Below the pieces are notes generated by a model. That model saw nothing but the letters and a program-made list of their open reading frames with translations, made no database searches and had not been told where the DNA came from. The translations under genes were made by a program, and so were the position numbers. Positions 42,691-51,167 of a DNA stretch of 64,000 nucleotides are shown here, piece by piece (within the stretch, counting starts at the first letter, position 1; each line of letters begins with the position of its first letter). This DNA is from JBBQFI01 sp038237805 (GTDB lineage: Bacteria; Verrucomicrobiota; Verrucomicrobiia; Chthoniobacterales; UBA10450), in NCBI GenBank assembly GCA_038237805.1, contig JBBRYI010000008.1, positions 1 to 64,000 on the forward strand, given 5' to 3'.

Positions 42691-44150
42691 AGAGACTGTT
42701 TGCTGGTTTTCTATTTGCTGCTATTTGCGGACCAATCACTGCCAAGCCGGTGATCGTCGGCTCAAAGAAATTCACCGAATCATATGTTCTCGGTGAAATC
42801 GCAAAGCGTGCGCTCACGAACGCAGGGGTGACCGCCGAACACCGTCAGGGTATGGGCGGCACGATCATTCTGTGGCAGGCACTTCGCGCTGGGCAAATCG
42901 ATCTCTACCCGGAGTACACCGGAACAATCAGCGAGGAGATTCTGAAAGATCGCAACGTGACGCTCGATGAAATGCGGTCCGCTCTTTCGCGTTCTGGAGT
43001 CGGAAAGACAAACGATCTCGGATTCAACAACACCTATGCACTCGTGATGCGACGCAGCGAAACCCAACGCTTGCGAATTCAAACCATCGGCGATTTGCGG
43101 AATCATCCGGAACTAAAGTTCGGACTTACGCATGAGTTTCTCGATCGACAGGATGGGTGGCAGCCGCTCGCGCAGCGATATCAGCTTCAGTCGCAGCAAG
43201 TCGTCGGTATCGACCACGGCCTCGGTTATGCCGCACTGCAAAATGGATCGATCGATGTGAAGGATGCGTATTCGACGGATGCGAAAATCGCGGAGTACGA
43301 CCTGGTCGCCTTGGAAGATGATTTGAAATTCTTTCCGCAGTACAAAGCCGTGTTCTTGTATCGCCTGAATTTGCCGCCGGCTGCACTGACGGCGTTGCGG
43401 AAACTGGAGGGAACGCTGGATGAAAAGCGGATGATTCAGCTCAATGCGGAAGCCGAGAGAACAAAAAATTACGACCGCGCTGCCGCTTTATATTTCCAGC
43501 CTAACGAATCGACTTCAGCGACATCGGGCGAACCGCTTTCGCACAAGTTGACGCGTTGGATTACGCGCCATCTGGAGCTTGCTGGTTTCTCGCTCCTTCT
43601 CGCCGTCATCGTCGGCGTGCCGCTCGGCATCGTAGCGAGTCGCGGCGGCGCGGTAGGCCACGCCATTCTTGCCTTCGCCGGGATCGTGCAAACAATTCCA
43701 TCGCTCGCATTGCTCGCCTTACTCGTGCCAATTCCATTTTTTGGAATCAGCCCGCGCACTGCGATCACTGCGCTATTCCTTTATGGCTTGCTCCCGATCG
43801 TGCGCAATACTGCGACTGGTCTGCAAGACATTGCGCCATCACTGCGCGAATCGGCGGTAGCGCTCGGTCTCGAACCGGGCGCGCGTCTTCGAAAAATTTA
43901 TCTGCCGATTGCATCTCGAACCATTCTCGCCGGCATCAAAACAAGCGCGGTCATCAATGTGGGAACCGCCACACTCGCAGCACTGATCGGCGCCGGAGGT
44001 TTGGGCGAACCGATTTTGAGCGGATTGAATTTGAACGATCACGCGACGATTTTGCAGGGCGCAATTCCGGCCGCGCTTCTGGCGCTCGTCGTGCAATGGC
44101 TCTTTGATCTACTTGACCTCATCCTAATTCCTAAAGGACTCCGATTGTAG
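42687..44150 (+). CDS. Fused substrate-binding protein / permease of an ABC transporter, next to egtBD
   Basis: The 487-residue protein has a signal peptide (residues 1-20, GPITA-KP), an OpuAC/ProX-type binding domain at about 20-285 (VIVGSKKFTESYVLGEIAKR ... DLYPEYTGTISEEIL ... YKAVFLYRLNLPPAALTALR), then a five- or six-helix permease domain at 300-480 with the EAA-like loop SLRESAVALGLEPGARLRKI. In characterised fusions (OpuFB, EgtU) the permease comes first and the binding domain last; here the order is reversed. EgtU/EgtV take up ergothioneine in H. pylori and S. pneumoniae, and this gene follows egtBD-ATPase without a gap, so the same role is plausible. The TAG stop lies in a REPIN element. 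Confidence 0.8.
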   Translation: MKRLFAGFLFAAICGPITAKPVIVGSKKFTESYVLGEIAKRALTNAGVTAEHRQGMGGTIILWQALRAGQIDLYPEYTGTISEEILKDRNVTLDEMRSALSRSGVGKTNDLGFNNTYALVMRRSETQRLRIQTIGDLRNHPELKFGLTHEFLDRQDGWQPLAQRYQLQSQQVVGIDHGLGYAALQNGSIDVKDAYSTDAKIAEYDLVALEDDLKFFPQYKAVFLYRLNLPPAALTALRKLEGTLDEKRMIQLNAEAERTKNYDRAAALYFQPNESTSATSGEPLSHKLTRWITRHLELAGFSLLLAVIVGVPLGIVASRGGAVGHAILAFAGIVQTIPSLALLALLVPIPFFGISPRTAITALFLYGLLPIVRNTATGLQDIAPSLRESAVALGLEPGARLRKIYLPIASRTILAGIKTSAVINVGTATLAALIGAGGLGEPILSGLNLNDHATILQGAIPAALLALVVQWLFDLLDLILIPKGLRL

Positions 44151-44203
44151 CGGCGTACACGAAAGCAGAAAAATTTATGCGACGGTCGGAGACCGCCGCT
44201 ACA
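44146..44203. repeat. REPIN-like palindromic element, copy 2 (58 bp)
   Basis: The left end TGTAGCGGCG and the right arm CGACGGTCGGAGACCGCCGC with CTACA match copies 1 and 3; the left arm's inner palindrome is degenerate. The left TGTAG supplies the stop of the permease (44148-44150), and the right edge is 7 bp before the aldehyde dehydrogenase ATG. Confidence 0.8.
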
Positions 44204-44210
44204 ATAAAGA

Positions 44211-45578
44211 ATGGCGATTGTTTCGCTCAATCCTGCCACAGGCGAAACGTTGAAGGAATTTTCTGCGTTCAATGAGTCGCAGATTGAGAAAGCGTTGAGC
44301 GGCGCGGTGCAGGGGTTCGAACATTATCGGCGAACGCCCTTTGCGCGACGCGCGCAATGGTTGATGGCCGCAGCCACGCTACTGGAGCAGGAAAAGGAAA
44401 AGCTCGCGCGCACGATCACACTCGAAATGGGAAAGTTGCTCCGCGCTTCCGTGGACGAAGTGATGAAATGTTCACGCGGCTGCCGCTTTTACGCGGAGAA
44501 CGCCGAGCGCTTTCTCGAAGATCGACCGGCACAAACAGAAGCGGCGCGTAGCTTCGTCCGCTACCAACCGCTCGGACCCGTCCTCGCCATCATGCCTTGG
44601 AATTTTCCTTTCTGGCAGGTCTTCCGTTTTGCTGCGCCTGCTTTAATGGCTGGCAACGTCGGCCTGCTCAAACACGCCGCAAATGTTCCGCAGTGTGCAC
44701 TGGCGATTGAAGATATTTTCCGCCGCGCTGGTTTTGATGAAGGTGTTTTTCAAACCTTACTCATCGAGTCCGATCAAACGCGTCCGGTGATCGAAGACTC
44801 GCGCGTGAAGGCGGTCACGTTGACCGGGAGCGACCGTGCCGGCAGCGAAGTTGCGAGCACTGCCGCGCGCCACATCAAGAAAACGGTGCTCGAACTTGGT
44901 GGAAGTGATCCGTTTATCGTCATGCCGAGTGCGGATTTGCAGAACGCGGTCGAGGCCGGCGTGAAAGCGCGGACGATTAACACCGGGCAGTCTTGCATTG
45001 CGGCGAAGCGTTTCATCGTTGCGGAGAAAGTTTACGAGGATTATCTCGATCGCTTCGTTGGAAAAATGCGGGCGCTGAAAATCGGCGAGCCGCTCGAGGA
45101 TGAAACTGAAATCGGACCGCTCGCGACCGAAAGCATTCTGCGCGGCGTGGACGAGCAGGTGCAGAAATCGATCGCCGCCGGAGCGAAACTGCTGACCGGT
45201 GGCAACCGCATCAAACGCGACGGATTTTACTACGAGCCGACAGTTATCGCTGATATCCCTCGCGAAGCACCGGCCTATCACGAAGAAGTTTTCGGCCCGG
45301 TCGCATTATTTTTTCGCGCGACCGACAGCGCGGAAGCAATCGCGATCGCGAACGATAATCAATTCGGCCTCGGTGCGAGCGCCTGGACGACGGATCGGGA
45401 CGAACAGGATCTTTTCGTTTCCGAGCTCGAATCAGGAATGGTGTTTATCAACGGCATGGTCGCTTCCGATCCGCGGCTTCCTTTCGGCGGAATAAAGCGC
45501 TCCGGTTTTGGGCGCGAGCTCGGTCCGGAAGGAATTCGCGAGTTCGTTAACGCGAAGACGATTGTGATCGCGTCCTAG
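44211..45578 (+). CDS. sad: NAD(P)-dependent succinate-semialdehyde dehydrogenase (Sad/YneI-type)
   Basis: The 455-residue protein is of the aldehyde dehydrogenase family. It matches Sad/YneI by SLNPATGETLKEF, IMPWNFPFWQVFRFA, LKHAANVPQCA, the catalytic Glu in VLELGGSDPFIV and catalytic Cys in NTGQSCIAAKRF, and NGMVASDPRLPFGGIKRSGFGREL. It oxidises succinate semialdehyde to succinate and shares features with other semialdehyde dehydrogenases. The ATG follows a palindromic element by 7 bp, with no clear ribosome-binding site. No GABA transaminase gene is adjacent. Confidence 0.82.
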   Translation: MAIVSLNPATGETLKEFSAFNESQIEKALSGAVQGFEHYRRTPFARRAQWLMAAATLLEQEKEKLARTITLEMGKLLRASVDEVMKCSRGCRFYAENAERFLEDRPAQTEAARSFVRYQPLGPVLAIMPWNFPFWQVFRFAAPALMAGNVGLLKHAANVPQCALAIEDIFRRAGFDEGVFQTLLIESDQTRPVIEDSRVKAVTLTGSDRAGSEVASTAARHIKKTVLELGGSDPFIVMPSADLQNAVEAGVKARTINTGQSCIAAKRFIVAEKVYEDYLDRFVGKMRALKIGEPLEDETEIGPLATESILRGVDEQVQKSIAAGAKLLTGGNRIKRDGFYYEPTVIADIPREAPAYHEEVFGPVALFFRATDSAEAIAIANDNQFGLGASAWTTDRDEQDLFVSELESGMVFINGMVASDPRLPFGGIKRSGFGRELGPEGIREFVNAKTIVIAS

Positions 45579-45584
45579 TGAAAT

Positions 45585-46130
45585 TCATTTTGTGCTGAAT
45601 TGATCTTCTTTGTTCTTGAAGAGGATATTGAAAGTAGTGAGGGATCCATAACAGCGCGTGACGTACTGCTGCATATCGAACTTCTCCGCTTCCGTCAGTT
45701 TTTCGCTCGCGTTCACCTTCTGCTCGAGCACGCGCAGGTTGTTTCGGATCATGACGATTTTGTGAAAAAAGGTCTCGAGCGGAACGTCTTTCGATTGCAG
45801 TGTCGTATCAGCGGGCTCGATGACGAGGCGGCCGCCATCCCAGCGTTGCGCGAGTCCTTCCACGATCGCTTCTGGTTTTTCCAGGCCTAACGAGTCAACG
45901 ACGGTCTGCGCTATCTCGTTGATCAAACTCGATAGTGGCATCTGCAATTTCGTCAGCGAGGCGGTCGGATCTGCTGATTCCAATTCGCTCTGCGCCGGCG
46001 CCACCGTGCGCAACGCATTGTCGAACGAAATATCCGCCGTGTGTTCGGTGAGCGCCTTGACGATGCCGAGACCGTGATCCGGATGGCGCACTTTCATTCC
46101 GATATGGAGTTTGTCGATGGAAAGTGACAT
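45585..46130 (-). CDS. Conserved hypothetical protein with CarD/Tudor-like N-terminal domain
   Basis: The 181-residue protein has a small beta domain at residues 9-50 (GMKVRHPDHGLGIVKALTEHTADISFDNALRTVAP), the 'G..V.H..fG.G.V' pattern of CarD/UvrD-C/TRCF Tudor-like RNA-polymerase-interaction modules, and a helical C-terminal half. This could indicate binding to RNA polymerase or to a helicase, but no other domain identifies it. It diverges from the OPA transporter gene with 113 bp between. Confidence 0.6.
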   Translation of the reverse strand: MSLSIDKLHIGMKVRHPDHGLGIVKALTEHTADISFDNALRTVAPAQSELESADPTASLTKLQMPLSSLINEIAQTVVDSLGLEKPEAIVEGLAQRWDGGRLVIEPADTTLQSKDVPLETFFHKIVMIRNNLRVLEQKVNASEKLTEAEKFDMQQYVTRCYGSLTTFNILFKNKEDQFSTK

Positions 46131-46243
46131 ACGAGACGCAAGTTGCGGACACGCGGTCGAATGGCAACCGCGTAGTTTGAAACTCGTCGCCGCTTCCGTT
46201 TTTTATTGTCTCGTGAGAGTGCGGCTCTCATTCTCCCTGCCGC

Positions 46244-47548
46244 GTGTCTACGTTGCTCGTTCCGCATCCTCCGGGTTTTCGGGCCCGACGCGGATTGAAC
46301 TGGGGCTTTATCGGGTTGCTCTACACATCATTCTACATGTGTCGCTACAACCTCTCGTTAGCGAACGGCCCCATCAGCGCCGAGTTCGGTTTTTCAAAAT
46401 CGCAGATTGGCCAGATCATCACGACCGCTCTTCTCGCTTACGCCTGCGGCCAAATCATCAACGGTCTGCTAGCGGATCGTTTCGGCGGCAAAAAGGCGAT
46501 GCTTATCGGTGCCGCCGGCACAATCTTGATGAATGTGCTCTTCGGAGTCGCCTCGTTCTGGGGATTGCTCTGGCTCTTCATCACGATCCGCGGCATCGAC
46601 GGTTACGTGCAGGCATTCGGCGCACCCGGCATGGTGAAAATAAACGCGGCCTGGTTTCGTCGTACGGAGCGCGGCGGGTTTGCCGGCATTTTCGGCTTCA
46701 TGATCAATCTCGGGCGCTTCGGAATTTTTAAACTCGGCCCCGCATTGCTTGCCGGTTTCGTATTTCTTGGGATGTGGAATATCCCGCCGCTCCACTGGCG
46801 CTGGTTGTTCTGGATTCCGGCCGCGATTTGCGCAGTGGTCGCAATCGGGATGGCAATTTTTGTGAAGGATGCTCCCGAGCAAACCGGTTTCCCGCCGGTC
46901 AATCCTGGAGAAGAACAAGGTGGAGAGGTGCGTGCACGCGTGATGGATGTTCTTGTGACCATTGTTTCGAATCCGGTCGTTTGGATTATCGCGTGCGCTT
47001 ACGCATGCACGGGCGCCGTGCGCCAGGGAATCGATCAGTGGTTCCCGCGTTTCATGAGCGAAGTGCATCACGTCGATTTTCAATCGGCGCAGTTTCAGGT
47101 CGTCGCATTCGCGATTCCATTCGTCGCTTCGGCTGGCTCGCTCATATCCGGTTATGTTTCGGATAAAGTCTTTGGTGGTCGCCGCGCACCGGTCGCCGCC
47201 GGTCTCTATTTTCTTGAAACAACGATCATTCTCGCTGCGGCGCAGTTTCATTCCGCAAACGCCGCCGTTGTTTTTCTCGTGCTCATTTCATTTACCGCCA
47301 ACGCGACGCATTCAATTCTCGGCACCGCCGCCGCCATGGATATCGGTGGAGCGAAGATGGCTGGCTTTGCTTCCGGGGTGATTGATTCGTTCCAGTACTT
47401 TGGCGGCAGTCTTGCTGGAATTCTGCTTGGTTCGCTCCTCGATAAAAGCTGGGGCAGCTATTTTTATTTCATGGCGCCGTTTGGTCTTATCGGTGGTCTG
47501 CTCATGGTTTCAATTTTCGGTCGGGTAACCCTCGCTAAATCCCACTGA
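46244..47548 (+). CDS. OPA-family MFS transporter (GlpT/UhpC-like)
   Basis: The 434-residue protein from GTG 46244 has 12 membrane helices in two halves. FIGLLYTSFYMCRYNLSLANGPI and the DRFGGKK cytoplasmic loop, with RGIDGYVQAFGAPGMVKINAAWF in helix 5, follow organophosphate:phosphate antiporters such as GlpT and UhpC. It may exchange a phosphorylated three- or six-carbon compound for phosphate, or act as a sensor like UhpC. No uhpAB regulators are nearby. It ends 3 bp before a palindromic element, with the radical SAM gene convergent beyond. Confidence 0.82.
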   Translation: MSTLLVPHPPGFRARRGLNWGFIGLLYTSFYMCRYNLSLANGPISAEFGFSKSQIGQIITTALLAYACGQIINGLLADRFGGKKAMLIGAAGTILMNVLFGVASFWGLLWLFITIRGIDGYVQAFGAPGMVKINAAWFRRTERGGFAGIFGFMINLGRFGIFKLGPALLAGFVFLGMWNIPPLHWRWLFWIPAAICAVVAIGMAIFVKDAPEQTGFPPVNPGEEQGGEVRARVMDVLVTIVSNPVVWIIACAYACTGAVRQGIDQWFPRFMSEVHHVDFQSAQFQVVAFAIPFVASAGSLISGYVSDKVFGGRRAPVAAGLYFLETTIILAAAQFHSANAAVVFLVLISFTANATHSILGTAAAMDIGGAKMAGFASGVIDSFQYFGGSLAGILLGSLLDKSWGSYFYFMAPFGLIGGLLMVSIFGRVTLAKSH

Positions 47549-47551
47549 TTT

Positions 47552-47626
47552 TGTAGCGGCGGTCTATCACCGTCACACTCTCTTCTCAGACCGCGGATTA
47601 AGCGACGGTCAGAGACCGCCGCTACA
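47552..47626. repeat. REPIN-like palindromic element, copy 3 (75 bp)
   Basis: The inverted ends TGTAGCGGCGGTCTATCACC and CGGTCAGAGACCGCCGCTAC (with A following) enclose a variable centre. It fills the whole space between two convergent genes: 3 bp after the OPA transporter stop, and carrying the TAG stop of the radical SAM gene (47622-47624). It may act as their shared terminator. Confidence 0.85.
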
Positions 47627-48746
47627 ATGTTAAGGCCAATTGTTCGTTAGGCCGCCGGAATGCAGCAGTCGAAAGCTTTGGCCGCTCCCCCAGCCCGGCG
47701 CGGCGACAAGCAACATCGAACATCGCTTCGATCTGCTGCGCGAAGATTCCCTCACCTGTTTGTCGCACCGTCCAACGCGGATCGTAAAGACGATCGCCTC
47801 CGCGCATGTGACGGACGCGGCCAAGGACTTTCTCTTTTCGATCGGGGAAATGTTCTTCGAGCCAGCGTTCAAAAAGCGGCGCCACCGCCCACGGCAATCG
47901 CAATACGACGTGAGCAGCACATTTCGCTCCTGCTTCGGCGCATGCCGCAACGATAGCCGGCACTTCATGATCGGTGAGGCCCGGAATGATGGGCGCGACC
48001 ATCACCCCGACAGGAATGCCGGCCGCGGTCAGCTGCGATATCGCTTTTAGCCGCGCAGACGGAGTGGACGTTCGCGGCTCGAGAATTTGCTGAAGTTTCA
48101 CATCGAGCGACGTGACCGAAACGTTGACCACAACGCAGTCGAATGATGCCAGATCCGAAAGAACGTCGATGTCGCGTGTGACCAGTTGATTTTTTGTGAT
48201 GATTCCGACTGGATTGCGGAATTTGGCGAGAACCTCCAAACAGCCGCGCGTTAATTTCAATCGCCGCTCCACTGGCTGATACGGATCGGTGACTCCGCTC
48301 ATCGCGATCACCTGCGGCATCCACTTTGGAGAAGAAAGCTCCGCTTCAAGAAGTTTCGGCGCGTCCATCTTCACCATGATTTTCGACTCGAAATCGAGCC
48401 CGGCCGAAAAACCCAGGTATTCGTGCGTCGGGCGCGCGAAGCAGTAAATGCAACCATGCTCGCAACCGCGATATGGATTAACACTTCTATCAAAGCAGAC
48501 GTCCGGACTGTCGTTGCGTGCGAGAATCTTTTTTGTTCCGTCCCGAAAAAATTGCGTTGCGCGTCGCGGTCGTTCCTCCGTTGCGGCTACCGGATCGACG
48601 ACATCCACATCGGTCACGTCGACGTGCAGTTTCTCGAAACGATTTGCAGGGCTCCACGAAGCGCCTCGGCCATGTATCGGCTCGACACTTTGCGCCGGCT
48701 CCTTGATCACCGGCTTGTAATTATTCTTTTTCGATGGCCTCGGCAC
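47622..48746 (-). CDS. Radical SAM protein of the PA0069/Rv2578c family
   Basis: The 374-residue protein has a [4Fe-4S]-binding CxxxCxxC (GCEHGCIYCFARP, near residue 94), preceded by NPYRG, typical of spore-photoproduct-lyase-like Rv2578c/PA0069 proteins. A TIM-barrel-type central domain follows (VIAMSGVTDPYQPVERRLKLTRG). The family is widely conserved but its function is unclear; repair of photo-damaged nucleic acids is a common suggestion. The TAG stop comes from a palindromic element. Confidence 0.82.
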   Translation of the reverse strand: MPRPSKKNNYKPVIKEPAQSVEPIHGRGASWSPANRFEKLHVDVTDVDVVDPVAATEERPRRATQFFRDGTKKILARNDSPDVCFDRSVNPYRGCEHGCIYCFARPTHEYLGFSAGLDFESKIMVKMDAPKLLEAELSSPKWMPQVIAMSGVTDPYQPVERRLKLTRGCLEVLAKFRNPVGIITKNQLVTRDIDVLSDLASFDCVVVNVSVTSLDVKLQQILEPRTSTPSARLKAISQLTAAGIPVGVMVAPIIPGLTDHEVPAIVAACAEAGAKCAAHVVLRLPWAVAPLFERWLEEHFPDRKEKVLGRVRHMRGGDRLYDPRWTVRQTGEGIFAQQIEAMFDVACRRAGLGERPKLSTAAFRRPNEQLALTL

Positions 48747-48826
48747 TAAATAAGTTCACATGAACATATTGGCCTGTCGAGTGCAATTCGTTGCCGATTG
48801 CATCCGGCGTGCAATTTTGTTCAAGC

Positions 48827-48885
48827 TAGGTAGGGGCGGTTTACCGAACCGCCCGCGGGCGATTGAGGTCAATCGCCCCTACCTA
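48827..48885. repeat. REPIN-like two-hairpin element, second variant family (59 bp)
   Basis: The inverted ends TAGGTAGGGGCG and CGCCCCTACCTA enclose two hairpins, GGGCGGTTTACCGAACCGCC and GGGCGATTGAGGTCAATCGCC. It has the same two-hairpin layout as 38245-38306 but a different sequence. It lies 8 bp before the tRNA-Ser gene. Confidence 0.85.
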
Positions 48886-48893
48886 TGAAACAT

Positions 48894-48981
48894 GGAGGGG
48901 TGGTCGAGTGGTTGATGGCTCCGGTCTTGAAAACCGGCAGGCCGAAAGGCCTCGTGGGTTCGAATCCCACCCCCTCCGCCA
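48894..48981 (+). tRNA. tRNA-Ser (anticodon UGA)
   Basis: The acceptor stem GGAGGGG pairs with CCCCTCC (48971-48977); the discriminator is G, and CCA is encoded (48979-48981). The anticodon arm CCGGT-C-TTGAAAA-CCGG has anticodon TGA. A long variable arm (CAGGCCGAAAGGCCTC) marks a class II serine tRNA, and the T-arm is GTGGGTTCGAATCCCAC. It is a single tRNA gene with a palindromic repeat just upstream and the PAP2 gene just downstream on the other strand. Confidence 0.97.
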
Positions 48982-48982
48982 A

Positions 48983-49642
48983 TTACCTCCCTTTCGCCAA
49001 AATCCACCTCGTCGCCAAAAACGCGCACATGATTCCGAGAAGTGCGGCGAAAAGAACATCGGAAAAATAATGGGCGCTGACATACATGCGCGAAAAACCG
49101 ATCAGCAACGGAATAGGCAAAAGCGCGAGACCAATGCGGAGACTGACAAAAAGCAGGGTTCCGAAAAATGCGGTCGAGGCCGCGGTGTGGCCGGATGGAA
49201 ATGCATGAAACTTCGAGCTGAAGCGCGGCCCGTTCCAAAACGATTCAGTTCTCACCGATGGCCGTGCACGACCGGTCGCGATCTTAATAATGCGCGCGGA
49301 AGCGCCGGCGAGGAGACAGGCAACGAGCATCGTAATAAAAATGCGCGTCCATTTTTCATTTCCGCGCCAATACGCAATCAGAACGAGAACACCACCAAGC
49401 GCCGCGTGCTCTGGCCAGTCGCCCCATCGACTGACATTGCGCATGAAAATCCGTGTGCTGCGGTTTTGATGATGCGCAATCCAGCTTTGTACCTGAAAAT
49501 CAAAGTGAAAGGCGCAAACGAGAGCAATGGCGCCGAGCAAAAGAAACAGGATCGCGCCGACCCACGCCTTCTTTGTCACAACGGAATTTCCCGTTTGTCT
49601 TTCATGCGCCGCTATCTTTGAATCGCGCTTTGCAACCTGCAA
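48983..49642 (-). CDS. PAP2-family membrane phosphatase
   Basis: The 219-residue protein has about five membrane helices and the three phosphatase motifs: KIATGRARP, FPSGHTAAS and SRMYVSAHYFSD. It may be a lipid or undecaprenyl pyrophosphate phosphatase. The start is uncertain: the TTG at 49642 overlaps the divergent glycosyltransferase, while a GTG about 22 codons downstream would give a shorter N-terminus. It ends 1 bp from the tRNA-Ser. Confidence 0.8.
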   Translation of the reverse strand: MQVAKRDSKIAAHERQTGNSVVTKKAWVGAILFLLLGAIALVCAFHFDFQVQSWIAHHQNRSTRIFMRNVSRWGDWPEHAALGGVLVLIAYWRGNEKWTRIFITMLVACLLAGASARIIKIATGRARPSVRTESFWNGPRFSSKFHAFPSGHTAASTAFFGTLLFVSLRIGLALLPIPLLIGFSRMYVSAHYFSDVLFAALLGIMCAFLATRWILAKGR

Positions 49643-51126
49643 TCCGCAATTTCGTCCTTCTCTTCGTAGGCTGCCTGCTTTTTCACATTGCCGGTACGTG
49701 GAGTCTGCCGCTGATCGACCGCGACGAGCCTCGATTTGCTGAGGCTGCGCGCGAGATGCGCCAGCGCGGCGACTACATCATTCCCTATTTCAACGATCAT
49801 TACCGATTCGATAAGCCGCCGCTCACATATTGGTTTCAAACGCTGAGTTATCGCGCATTTGGCGAGAATGATTTTGCCGCGCGTTTCCCCTCTACAATCG
49901 CAGCCGCGCTAGTCGCTGTTTTGCTTTTTGCCTGGAGTTGGCGAATGCAAAGCGAACGTACGGGCTGGTGGGCAGCGATTATTTTTACGCTCTGTCTGCA
50001 AACGTTTATGCACGCAAAGGCAGCCGTGGCCGATATGTGGCTCGTGCTGTTTGTTACGGCAGCGCATTGGGCCGGATATGAATTGTTGTTCGGCTCGTTA
50101 GGCAATCGTGTTTCGTCGGCGCGACCGGCGGTCGCGCCCTACCGGCGCTGGTGGTGGATTTTTTACTTGTCGCTTGCTTTTGCGTTTCTTGCCAAAGGGC
50201 CGGTCGGTTGGACACCGCTGCTGACGGTAGCGGTTGCAAACTTATTTCTGCACGGGGTGAATTTATCGAAACGGTTCGCGTTTGTTCGTGGCATCGTATT
50301 GATGCTGGCAATTGTCTGCCTTTGGGGAATTCCCGCACTAGTTCGGACACACGGCGAATTTTTCCGCGTTGGAATCGGTCATCATGTTGTCGCCCGTTCG
50401 CTCGCTACGATGGAAGGTCACGGTGCAAACTCGTTAGGCATTTATCTTCTGACCCTGCCGTTTTATTTCCTTACGGTCTTCGCGAGTTTCTTTCCATGGT
50501 CGATCAAGTTGCCCTGGTTAACCCGTAAACTGTGGCGAGAGCGAGATGCGACCGATAACTATCTGGTCGCTGGAAGTGCGATCATCTTTCTGATCTTCAC
50601 ACTCGTGAAAACAAAGCTTCCGCATTACACATTGCCCGCGTTTCCGCTAATCGCGCTTCTACTCGCGCGACATTGGTCGCGCGAGGAAAACGCCGAGCGA
50701 AGTTTCAAAAGAATTGCGATCGCCACAGGCGCCGTATTTCTCGCGATAGCGCTGTGTGTTTTTCCATTCGCGGCCCAATTCTCCCCTTCGCTTCAATTGC
50801 TGAAAATGGCCCGTAACGATTTGCGGCCCGAAATGGAATTTGGGGCGGTTGGTTACAATGAGCCCAGTCTGGTCTGGTACTTCCGCAGCCGTGTAAATGG
50901 ATTTCTCGATTCCGCACTGGATGCCGACAGTGCGCGAACGTTTATGGACAACAATGGAGCGCGGTTCGTCATTCTGCCGACAGAGATGACGACGAAAGTT
51001 TACCCGACGCTCCCGCCCTCGTGGAAAAGTTTTCGCGCGCAGGGCTTCAATGTGGCAAAGGGACGCGGAGTGGACCTCACTCTCATCATCAATCGCGATG
51101 TCGAACGCAGAGAGGGCGCTCCTTGA
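49618..51126 (+). CDS. GT39/ArnT-like membrane glycosyltransferase
   Basis: The 502-residue protein (from TTG 49618) has the conserved first-loop acidic motif LIDRDEPRFAEAAREM, followed by DYIIPYFNDHYRFDKPPLTYW and about 11 membrane helices, matching the PMT/ArnT family that transfers a sugar from a polyprenyl phosphate carrier to a lipid or protein in the periplasm. The start is by default: no ATG precedes the first helix, and the longer open frame upstream lies in the PAP2 gene on the other strand. Two 10-mer copies lie within it (50094 and 50430). Confidence 0.82.
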   Translation: MNRALQPAIRNFVLLFVGCLLFHIAGTWSLPLIDRDEPRFAEAAREMRQRGDYIIPYFNDHYRFDKPPLTYWFQTLSYRAFGENDFAARFPSTIAAALVAVLLFAWSWRMQSERTGWWAAIIFTLCLQTFMHAKAAVADMWLVLFVTAAHWAGYELLFGSLGNRVSSARPAVAPYRRWWWIFYLSLAFAFLAKGPVGWTPLLTVAVANLFLHGVNLSKRFAFVRGIVLMLAIVCLWGIPALVRTHGEFFRVGIGHHVVARSLATMEGHGANSLGIYLLTLPFYFLTVFASFFPWSIKLPWLTRKLWRERDATDNYLVAGSAIIFLIFTLVKTKLPHYTLPAFPLIALLLARHWSREENAERSFKRIAIATGAVFLAIALCVFPFAAQFSPSLQLLKMARNDLRPEMEFGAVGYNEPSLVWYFRSRVNGFLDSALDADSARTFMDNNGARFVILPTEMTTKVYPTLPPSWKSFRAQGFNVAKGRGVDLTLIINRDVERREGAP

Positions 51127-51167
51127 ATTGTGGAACGACCGAATCGGTTTAACGTTCCTCCGCTCAA

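Noticed and set aside
48863..49621. 252-codon frame on the plus strand across the tRNA and PAP2
   Set aside because: Reads through tRNA-Ser and antisense to the PAP2 motifs.
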